Origin: an uncultured Litorivicinus sp.
GTDB taxonomy: Bacteria > Pseudomonadota > Gammaproteobacteria > Pseudomonadales > Litorivicinaceae
Length of the DNA: 5,082 nucleotides
NCBI GenBank assembly: GCA_938091715.1
Contig: CALKMT010000089.1
Coordinates: 1 to 5,082 of the forward strand
Direction: 5' to 3'
Shown: positions 1-5,082 of the stretch, piece by piece
How positions within the stretch are numbered: the first letter of the stretch is position 1
Layout: the number at the start of each line of letters is the position of its first letter
The notes under the pieces: model-generated
What the model saw: only the letters and a program-made list of their open reading frames with translations
The model's database searches: none
What the model was told of the DNA's origin: nothing
Program-made: the position numbers and the translations under genes

Positions 1-283
1 GTGGAGCCAGCAACACCTGGAGGTATCCGCCGACCAAGCCGCGCAAGCTCTAATACAGGCCTGCCGCGAGGTCTTGCCATCCTCCTTTGAGGTACTCGCC
101 CACGGGGTGCATCGCTGGCGTTATGCACGACCCTGGGCCCAGGACGAAAATCGCGCTCAGGGTTACCTGTCGGTTGATCATCAGTTGGCGGTATGCGGCG
201 ACTATTTGAATGGTGGACGTGTCGAGGGGGCCTGGCTATCTGGGCACCACTGTGGTTTGGCGCTGGCCGACGCCCTGACCTAG
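1..283 (+). CDS. Renalase-like NAD(P)/FAD-dependent oxidoreductase, C-terminal 93 residues (5' truncated)
   Basis: The reading frame is open from base 2 to a TAG at 281-283, giving the last 93 residues of a protein that begins outside the window. The visible part carries the C-terminal signature of the COG3380 (renalase-like) flavoprotein family. There is a WSQQHLE segment at the very start, HRWRYARP at partial residues 37-44, and CGDYLNGGRVEGAWLSG at 65-81, which in this fold closes over the FAD and leads into the last helix (GLALADAL). Family members are soluble proteins of about 320-340 residues, so roughly 70% is missing, including the N-terminal GxGxxG dinucleotide site. The bacterial substrate is generally unknown; human renalase oxidises aberrant dihydro-isomers of NAD(P)H. 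Homologues are often found near photolyase genes, as here. The family call is firm and the reaction is not. A TTG at 74 within the frame is only an internal leucine. Confidence 0.85.
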   Translation, partial: WSQQHLEVSADQAAQALIQACREVLPSSFEVLAHGVHRWRYARPWAQDENRAQGYLSVDHQLAVCGDYLNGGRVEGAWLSGHHCGLALADALT

Positions 284-669
284 CCGAATATACGGCGGCG
301 CTCAGGCGCCAATGCCCAGACGAACAGAATCAGACTGATCAAAGCGATAACCAGCTCGAAAGCTAAAAACATTAGGGTCTGGTTGGTCGCGCCGCCGTCT
401 TGCATGGCCAAGAACCGAACCGCGGCGGTCACCGCATAGAACACACCCAGCGTCGCGGTAGATGAGCGCAAGCGGCGGCCAAAGGCGTTGATCAGCCAAA
501 ACAGTCCCAAGCAAATCCAGGCCCCGCCAACCGCGGCTCGCACCTCGATCAAACCGTAGCCCTGAACATCAATTCCCACGGACGCAAGCGAGCTGGACAC
601 CGCAACAAAGGTGCCCAGCGCTAACCCGATCAGGCCGTTTATAGCCAGGAAAATTCGTCCAAAAAGCAT
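280..669 (-). CDS. Small four-helix membrane protein, DUF4345-like
   Basis: This 129-residue protein is very hydrophobic and has four probable membrane segments, near residues 6-25, 47-63, 72-89 and 98-120, with a basic tail (PERRRIFG). Residues 42-57 (EVRAAVGGAWICLGLF) resemble the conserved E-x-R...GG...G-x-F block of DUF4345. Arg85 and Glu105 lie in or beside later helices, also as in that family. No function is known for the family, and none is inferred beyond an inner-membrane location. I chose the ATG at 669 over a TTG at 693. The ATG precedes the first hydrophobic segment directly, and a promoter-like element at 703-731 would leave only about 3 nt of leader before the TTG but about 27 nt before the ATG. 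The ribosome-binding site is weak (GGTAA just upstream). The stop codon overlaps that of the convergent renalase-like gene, and the gene is divergent from the photolyase operon. Confidence 0.75.
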   Translation of the reverse strand: MLFGRIFLAINGLIGLALGTFVAVSSSLASVGIDVQGYGLIEVRAAVGGAWICLGLFWLINAFGRRLRSSTATLGVFYAVTAAVRFLAMQDGGATNQTLMFLAFELVIALISLILFVWALAPERRRIFG

Positions 670-702
670 TTGCTTACCGATATCGCCTACCAACCATGGC
701 TG

Positions 703-731
703 TTAATATCTAACCCATCACCGAATTGCAA
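703..731 (-). promoter_or_regulatory. Possible sigma-70-type promoter for the DUF4345-like gene
   Basis: Read on the minus strand there is TTGCAA (plus-strand 726-731), then a 17-base spacer, then TATTAA (plus-strand 703-708). Each hexamer matches 4 of 6 consensus positions and the spacing is ideal. Transcription would begin near 696, leaving a leader of about 27 nt before the ATG at 669. This is a pattern match only, and such matches occur by chance. Confidence 0.35.
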
Positions 732-841
732 GCCTGCGGGCAGTGCGATAACCGTAGGCGTTTGACTGTTTTTTCCGTAAGATTAAGGCGTCGCAGGACG
801 TGGCACCTTATTCATGCAGGGATAGGTAATAGAGAATCCGC
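732..841 (+). promoter_or_regulatory. Expected control region of the photolyase operon (no clear promoter seen)
   Basis: This stretch precedes phrB, and the four genes downstream overlap one another, so the operon promoter should lie here. I could not assign one. A TTGACT at 762-767 is a good -35 hexamer but has no acceptable -10 at 16-18 bases. The AT-rich block at 823-830 (TAGGTAAT) has no -35 partner. I saw neither a TGATCC-type -35 of ChrR-linked RpoE promoters nor an obvious MerR-type palindrome. An AGAG at 831-834, 7 bases before the ATG, is a modest ribosome-binding site. Confidence 0.3.
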
Positions 842-2233
842 ATGACCCAAGTGGTGTGGCTGCGCTCCGATTTGCGCGTCCAAGACAATCCCGCCTTATT
901 CCATGCCCTGCAAACCGGCGAGGACGTGATCGCCTGCACAGGGATCGCACAGCAGACCTGGCAACGCCATCGTCGCGGCGACAACCAAGCCACCTTGATT
1001 AACAATCGCTGTCATCACCTGGCCGCTGAACTGGCCGCACTCAGGGTGCCGCTGCGCAGACTGGCCGCGCCCACCTTTGAGGCACAGATCGACGAGGTCC
1101 TGGGATTGTGCGGGCAGTTCCAGGCCAAAGCCCTGCATTTTAACGTCCAGTACGAATGGGACGAGGCGCAACGGGACCAAGCCCTGGCCCAGCGCGCACC
1201 GCTGAGGGTTCATTCGTATCATGACCAATGCGCCATCAGACCTGGAACCCTGAAAACCGGCCAAGGCTCGTTTTACTCAGTTTTCACCCCGTTTAAGCGT
1301 CGTTGGTTGGCCCTGCAGAGCGAGCAAATGATTCAACCTCTGGGCACCCCGCCGGCGTCCAAGGCCATGGCTTGCACGCCCAGTGAATGGGCTCTTAATG
1401 CCCAGGCTGAGCAGCAATGGCCAAGCGATACCGCATCCGTCCATCAACGGCTAAATGCCTGGATTTCCCTGGCTCATCGCTACGATCAGACCCGGGACTT
1501 GCCCAGTGTGGATGGCACCAGCCAGTTGAGTCCCTACCTGGCCATCGGGGCGCTCAGCGCGCAGCAGATCTTGCACGCGTTGGCGATGGAGCATCCCGGT
1601 TTGTACCAGGACAGCGGCGGCATCGGCACCTTTGTTTCGGAGATCTGCTGGCGCGACTTTTATCGCAACTTGATCGTTGAAGTGCCCCGAGTCAGCCGGG
1701 ATCAACCCTTTAAGCTTGAGACCCGGGGTATGCGCTGGAATACGTCCGAGCAAGATTTTGATCGTTGGGCCACCGGCCAAACGGGCATCCCCATCGTGGA
1801 TGCGGCCATGCGCCAATTATTGGCCACCGGATGGATGCACAACCGCTGTCGTATGATTGTGGCAATGTTTTTGACCAAGAATCTATTTATCCATTGGCGT
1901 CGGGGCGAGGACTTTTTTATGCGCCATCTGGTGGATGCGGACTTGGCCTCAAACAACGGCGGCTGGCAGTGGAGCGCCTCGACCGGCACCGACGCCGCGC
2001 CCTACTTTCGCGTCATGAACCCGGTCACCCAAAGTGAGCGCTTCGACCCGGAGGGCACCTATATTCGCCGTTGGGTTCCGGAATTAAACGCCCTGGGCGC
2101 CAAACGGATCCATGCGCCCTTTGCCCAAGGCCCGGTACACGGCCTGGACTACCCCGCCCCTATGGTGGATCTAAAGGTCAGCCGTCAGCAGGCCATCGAC
2201 AATTTCAAAGCTCACTTGCAGGAACAAAAATAA
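842..2233 (+). CDS. phrB: Class I CPD photolyase (deoxyribodipyrimidine photo-lyase)
   Basis: This cytoplasmic flavoenzyme uses blue light to split cyclobutane pyrimidine dimers in DNA. The protein has 463 residues against about 472 for E. coli PhrB and aligns along its whole length. The N-terminal Rossmann antenna domain begins VVWLRSDLRVQDNPAL (4-19). The FAD domain contains RDLPSVDGTSQLSPYLA (218-234), the dimer-contacting E267 and W270 (SEICWRDFYRNL), IPIVDAAMRQL (316-326), WMHNRCRMI (331-339), and NNGGWQWSASTGTDAAPY (371-388) with N371 facing the flavin. The electron-transfer tryptophan triad is complete: W375, W352 and W299, matching E. coli W382, W359 and W306. In the folate antenna pocket His43 and Glu108 are kept, but E. 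coli Asn108 is Asp107 and the pocket lysine is Arg286. The start is the ATG at 842, with AGAG 7 bases upstream. The gene heads the operon, and its stop overlaps the next start (TAATG). Confidence 0.96.
   Translation: MTQVVWLRSDLRVQDNPALFHALQTGEDVIACTGIAQQTWQRHRRGDNQATLINNRCHHLAAELAALRVPLRRLAAPTFEAQIDEVLGLCGQFQAKALHFNVQYEWDEAQRDQALAQRAPLRVHSYHDQCAIRPGTLKTGQGSFYSVFTPFKRRWLALQSEQMIQPLGTPPASKAMACTPSEWALNAQAEQQWPSDTASVHQRLNAWISLAHRYDQTRDLPSVDGTSQLSPYLAIGALSAQQILHALAMEHPGLYQDSGGIGTFVSEICWRDFYRNLIVEVPRVSRDQPFKLETRGMRWNTSEQDFDRWATGQTGIPIVDAAMRQLLATGWMHNRCRMIVAMFLTKNLFIHWRRGEDFFMRHLVDADLASNNGGWQWSASTGTDAAPYFRVMNPVTQSERFDPEGTYIRRWVPELNALGAKRIHAPFAQGPVHGLDYPAPMVDLKVSRQQAIDNFKAHLQEQK
2220..2223 (+). promoter_or_regulatory. 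Shine-Dalgarno site AGGA inside the end of phrB
   Basis: AGGA lies 9 bases before the ATG at 2233. It supports that ATG, which overlaps the phrB stop, as the start of the flavoprotein rather than in-frame codons upstream that would lie deep inside phrB. Confidence 0.6.
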
Positions 2234-3519
2234 TGCCCAGTATTGCCATCGTTGGGTCCGGGATTACCGGCCTAACTGCCGCACGAGAACTAAAACGCGC
2301 CGGACATCAAATTCGGGTGTTTGAATCCGAAGATCGCATCGGCGGGCACACCCATACGGTGCCGGTCCAGGTCGATGGCGCCGAATACTGGGTGGATACT
2401 GGCTTTATTGTTTATAACGAGCGCACCTATCCCAATTTCATCCGCCTGCTGGACGAGCTGGACATTCCGGTGCAGCCCACGACCATGGGATTCAGCGTCA
2501 GCGACGAGGACACGCTAAGGGAATACGCTGGCAAGGACCTGGGCACCATGGCGCCTACCTGGACACAAAAACTCGATCCCCGGCATTGGCGCTTCATGCT
2601 GGACATTGTGCGCTTTAACCGACGGGTCAAGGCGGACCTGAAGGCCGACCGTATCGAAAGCCATCAACGACTGGGCGAGTATCTGGATCAGATGGGCGTC
2701 GGCGCACGGTTTGTGCGCGAATATCTGTACCCCATGGGGGCGGCTATCTGGTCAACACCCGAGAACGATATGGCGAATTTTGAAGCCTTGTTCTTCGCAA
2801 AATTCTTTTTCAATCATGGTTTGTTGGATCTGACTCAGCGGCCACAGTGGTTCACGCTAATTGGCGGATCTCGCGCTTATCTGGAACCCATCAGTGAACC
2901 ATTTCGCGACGACATCCGACTGTCTAGTCCCGTGAAATCGGTGACCGAGGTTGAGGGCGGCGTCATCCTGGACTCAGACCGTGGCCCAGAGCGCTTCGAT
3001 GCCGTGGTCATGGCCTGTCACAGCGACCAGTCGTTGGCATTACTTGCGGCGCCCTCGGATCTGGCTACTGACGTACTCAGTGGGGTGCCCTACTTGGACA
3101 ACCAGGTGGTGCTTCACCAAGATGCTAGCTTGATGCCCACCAACCGCCGCTGCTGGTCGGCCTGGAATTACCGTTTGCAAAGCGCCCAAACCGACGCGCC
3201 GATTTTGACCTACTGGATGAATGAGTTGCAGTGCATGCCCCAGGGCAGCCCGGACTTTTTCGTCACCGTCAATCCAGGGGGGCGTGTTGACCCGGCCAAG
3301 ACCCTACGCACCTTTACCTACGCACACCCGCAGTTTGGGCCCCAGTCGCCAGATGCTCAGTCCCAGTTGGCGGCCTTAAACGCCCGGCAACGAATCGTGT
3401 TTGCCGGCGCCTGGGGACGCAATGGATTCCATGAGGACGGTCACACCACTGGCCTGGAGGCGGCGCAGGCGTTGATCCAGACCTTGGCTGAAGCCCCTGC
3501 TTGGCGAGTCAGTGCGTGA
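2233..3519 (+). CDS. FAD-dependent amine-oxidase-fold protein, COG2907 type
   Basis: This 428-residue flavoprotein has a classic N-terminal FAD site. It includes IAIVGSGITGLTAARELKRAG at residues 4-24 (GxGxxG at 8-13), the ribose-binding acid E31 at the end of strand 2, and the RIGGHTHT loop (35-42). VDTGFIVYNERTYPNFI (54-70) is typical of COG2907 proteins. The C-terminal FAD motif is AGAWGRNGFHEDGHTTGLEAA (391-411). No signal peptide or membrane helix is evident. The reaction is not established here. Homologues sit beside Cfa-type methyltransferases in bacteria and are fused to the N terminus of plant cyclopropane fatty acid synthases, which suggests oxidation or desaturation of modified acyl chains (inference). 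The start at 2233 overlaps the phrB stop as TAATG, has AGGA 9 bases upstream, and puts the FAD motif at the usual distance from the N terminus. The stop overlaps the next gene's GTG start. Confidence 0.92.
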   Translation: MPSIAIVGSGITGLTAARELKRAGHQIRVFESEDRIGGHTHTVPVQVDGAEYWVDTGFIVYNERTYPNFIRLLDELDIPVQPTTMGFSVSDEDTLREYAGKDLGTMAPTWTQKLDPRHWRFMLDIVRFNRRVKADLKADRIESHQRLGEYLDQMGVGARFVREYLYPMGAAIWSTPENDMANFEALFFAKFFFNHGLLDLTQRPQWFTLIGGSRAYLEPISEPFRDDIRLSSPVKSVTEVEGGVILDSDRGPERFDAVVMACHSDQSLALLAAPSDLATDVLSGVPYLDNQVVLHQDASLMPTNRRCWSAWNYRLQSAQTDAPILTYWMNELQCMPQGSPDFFVTVNPGGRVDPAKTLRTFTYAHPQFGPQSPDAQSQLAALNARQRIVFAGAWGRNGFHEDGHTTGLEAAQALIQTLAEAPAWRVSA

Positions 3520-4190
3520 ACCTGCAGCGACTGAAAGGGCGGATTTTCCACCAACGGTTTCAGCCGTTATCCCACCGGTTTACCTACCCTGCTTGGTACA
3601 GCGCCGCGGATTTATCCGGTGCGCATCCCTTTGACACCCGGCGGCACTTAAACGAGTCGCCCACACCGCTCTTGGACAAAGCCCGCCAGGCCGCGCAAGA
3701 ACGGGAAATCGACTGCGCGGGGACGGTTTGGATGCTGGCCCAACCGCCGTTTTTAGGAATTGGGTTTAACCCACTTAGCCTGTATTACTTTCATGACGCC
3801 CAGGGGCAGCCCAGCGGGGTCATCCTAGAAGTGCGCAACACGCCCTGGCGCGAACGGGAGCTGTACGCATTGAACCCAGACGAATTTGATCACAGCCACT
3901 GGGCCAAGACCTTTCACGTGTCACCCTTCAACCCGGCAGGACAACACTATGAGATCCGTGCCCAATGGCCCGACACGCAATATCGCTGTGATCTGTTGTT
4001 GCATCAGGATGGACAAAAGATCATGAGCGCCGGTTTTCGCTTGGCACCCATCCAGTCACCCACGTATAAAGACCACATCGGTCAGGCGTGTATGCCCCTG
4101 ATCACGTTAGGAGGGATTTACTGGCAAGCCCTCAAACTCTGGTGCAAAGGAATGCGCTACCAGCCTTACCCCGCGGAGTTAAAAAAATGA
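3516..4190 (+). CDS. DUF1365 (COG3496) family protein
   Basis: This 224-residue protein has the full series of DUF1365 blocks: LKGRIFHQRFQPLSHRFTYP near the N terminus (6-25), FLGIGFNPLSLYYFHD (79-94), LEVRNTPWRERELY (104-117), AKTFHVSPFNP (130-140) and the C-terminal IYWQALKLWCKGMRYQPYP (201-219). Conserved His, Arg, Asn and Glu residues suggest an enzyme or ligand-binding protein, but no reaction is proven for the family. It is slightly shorter than the usual roughly 240-260 residues. I chose the GTG at 3516, which overlaps the previous TGA as GTGA, because the family typically begins just before the 'L-x-G-x-[VI]-x-H' block. GGCGAG at 3503-3508 could serve as ribosome-binding site. A TTG at 3501 would add only five residues. 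Its place between the flavoprotein and the Cfa-like enzyme, with overlapping junctions on both sides, points to a shared role in acyl-chain modification (inference). Confidence 0.92.
   Translation: MNLQRLKGRIFHQRFQPLSHRFTYPAWYSAADLSGAHPFDTRRHLNESPTPLLDKARQAAQEREIDCAGTVWMLAQPPFLGIGFNPLSLYYFHDAQGQPSGVILEVRNTPWRERELYALNPDEFDHSHWAKTFHVSPFNPAGQHYEIRAQWPDTQYRCDLLLHQDGQKIMSAGFRLAPIQSPTYKDHIGQACMPLITLGGIYWQALKLWCKGMRYQPYPAELKK
4175..4178 (+). promoter_or_regulatory. Shine-Dalgarno site GGAG for the Cfa-like gene
   Basis: GGAG sits 8 bases before the ATG at 4187, inside the last codons of the DUF1365 gene. It fixes the start of the methyltransferase at an ATGA overlap with the DUF1365 stop codon. Confidence 0.65.
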
Positions 4191-5082
4191 GTCAAACCGC
4201 CGACCAAATCGTGTCCCCCAGCATCAAGGGGACCTTTATTGAGCGACGCTGTCGTACTGCCTGCTATGCCATCTTGCGACAACTGGAAAAAGGCCACTTA
4301 GAAGTTTGGGAAAACGGTCACTGCCAGCACTTTGGCGACCCTTTGGACACCTCGCTGCACGCCAAAATCGAGGTTTTGGATCCTTCCGCTTGGGCAGACG
4401 TCGCTTTGCGCGGCGCCCTGGGAGCCGGCGAGGCCTACATGGATGGCACGCTGCACGTCGACAACCTAAGCCAAATGACACGAATTTTCGTTCGCAATGT
4501 CACGGTGCTGGATCGCTTGGATGGGGGATTGACCCACTATTTACGCTCCGTGATGCGGGTGGCGCACTGGCTCAATCGCAACACCAAGAGTAACTCCCGT
4601 CGCAACATCCGGGCGCACTACGACTTGGGTAACGAGCTGTTCGAGCGATTCTTAGACCCCACCATGATGTATTCCTCGGGGGTCTATCCTGCCATCGATT
4701 CCCCCTTGGAAACCGCAGCCACCCATAAGCTGGATCTAATTTGTCAGAAACTTGGGCTAAAACCCGGCATGCATCTGGTTGAAATCGGCACCGGCTGGGG
4801 CGGGCTGGCGATTCATGCGGCGCAAAACTATGGCGTGCGCGTGACCACCACGACCATCAGTGATGCACAACATGACTTGGCTGCTGAGCGCATCAAAGCC
4901 GCGGGATTGAGCGATCAGATCGAGCTGTTAAAAGAAGATTATCGCGACCTGCGGGGACAATACGATCGGCTGGTCAGCGTCGAGATGATCGAGGCCGTGG
5001 GCCATCAATACTTGGATACGTTCTTTTCCATATGCCGCAGCCTAATCAAGCCCGACGGGCTGATGCTGATCCAAGCGATCAC
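4187..5082 (+). CDS. Cfa-like SAM-dependent fatty-acyl methyltransferase, 3' truncated by the window edge
   Basis: The frame is open from the ATG at 4187 to the end, giving 298 complete residues of a protein usually about 400-420 long. Residues 15-125 form the N-terminal lipid-binding domain, with GALGAGEAYMDGTLHVDNL at 76-94. The catalytic domain follows: IRAHYDLGNELFERFLDPTM (141-160), MMYSSGVY (160-167), the SAM site VEIGTGWGG (198-206), TTTISDAQHDLA (221-232), EDYRDL (250-255) and SVEMIEAVGHQYLDTFF (264-280). The family methylates double bonds of phospholipid acyl chains at the membrane surface. Compared with E. coli Cfa, the bicarbonate ligand Cys139 is Ser164 and His266 is Gln296; Glu239 is kept as Glu269 and Ile268 as Ile298. 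The remaining pocket residue, Tyr317, lies beyond the window. It may thus be a methylase of the R. sphaeroides furan-fatty-acid type rather than a true cyclopropane synthase (inference). Confidence 0.93.
   Translation, partial: MSQTADQIVSPSIKGTFIERRCRTACYAILRQLEKGHLEVWENGHCQHFGDPLDTSLHAKIEVLDPSAWADVALRGALGAGEAYMDGTLHVDNLSQMTRIFVRNVTVLDRLDGGLTHYLRSVMRVAHWLNRNTKSNSRRNIRAHYDLGNELFERFLDPTMMYSSGVYPAIDSPLETAATHKLDLICQKLGLKPGMHLVEIGTGWGGLAIHAAQNYGVRVTTTTISDAQHDLAAERIKAAGLSDQIELLKEDYRDLRGQYDRLVSVEMIEAVGHQYLDTFFSICRSLIKPDGLMLIQAI

Noticed and set aside
670..693. Eight-residue N-terminal extension of the DUF4345-like protein from a TTG at 693
   Set aside because: The extension is polar, has no Shine-Dalgarno site, and would begin only about 3 nt after the predicted transcription start. 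The ATG at 669 is better.
684..760. Inverted repeat CGCCTAC (684-690) / GTAGGCG (754-760)
   Set aside because: Only 7 bases with a 63-base gap; this is expected by chance and matches no known operator layout.
745..783. Possible ChrR-type RpoE promoter using CGTAAGAT at 776-783
   Set aside because: No TGATCC-like -35 element occurs at the required distance; the nearest similarity (CGATAACC) is too poor and wrongly spaced.
801..818. Sigma-54-like TGGCAC followed by a TGC
   Set aside because: The GG to GC distance is 14 bases rather than the required 12, so it cannot be a normal sigma-54 promoter.
896..1264. Long open frame antisense to phrB on the minus strand (also 1451-1816 and 1702-1989)
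   Set aside because: They mirror a strongly conserved coding gene in GC-rich DNA, their translations resemble no known family, and they lack ribosome-binding sites.
2071..2232. In-frame 54-codon extension of the flavoprotein into phrB
   Set aside because: It lies wholly inside well-conserved phrB sequence, has no resemblance to the flavoprotein family, and would displace the FAD motif far from the N terminus.
4306..4593. Overlapping arginine-rich open frames on both strands within the Cfa-like gene
   Set aside because: The frame starting at 4187 encodes an intact, well-conserved methyltransferase through this region; the others are off-frame shadows.

Overview
The window is a compact, almost fully coding stretch of moderately GC-rich bacterial DNA. 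The protein sequences, the gene order and the class I photolyase fit a proteobacterium, most likely a gammaproteobacterium and perhaps a marine or other light-exposed one. That placement is inferred from family resemblance, without a database search.

Layout from left to right: (1) the 3' end of a renalase-like FAD-dependent oxidoreductase on the + strand (1-283); (2) a small four-helix membrane protein resembling DUF4345 on the - strand (280-669), convergent with the first gene and sharing a CTAG stop overlap; (3) a divergent intergenic region (670-841) with a plausible sigma-70-type promoter for the membrane protein and no convincing promoter for the rightward operon; (4) a tightly coupled + strand operon running to the window edge: class I CPD photolyase phrB (842-2233), a COG2907-type FAD-dependent amine-oxidase-fold protein (2233-3519), a DUF1365/COG3496 protein (3516-4190), and the first 298 residues of a Cfa-like SAM-dependent fatty-acyl methyltransferase (4187 to beyond 5082). 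The three internal junctions are overlaps (TAATG, GTGA, ATGA), so the four products are probably made together.

How the genes may work together: photolyase repairs UV-induced pyrimidine dimers using light. The other three operon genes form a trio known from many proteobacteria and associated with modification of unsaturated phospholipid acyl chains. In Rhodobacter sphaeroides, Cfa-like methylases and partner proteins of the singlet-oxygen (RpoE/ChrR) response make methylated trans-unsaturated and then furan fatty acids. The simplest reading is a light / singlet-oxygen protection operon that couples DNA photorepair to membrane-lipid modification. The most interesting point is that the Cfa-like enzyme lacks two of the residues that hold the catalytic bicarbonate in E. 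coli Cfa (Cys to Ser164, His to Gln296). It may therefore make a product other than a cyclopropane. No RNA gene, mobile element, CRISPR array or notable repeat was seen.
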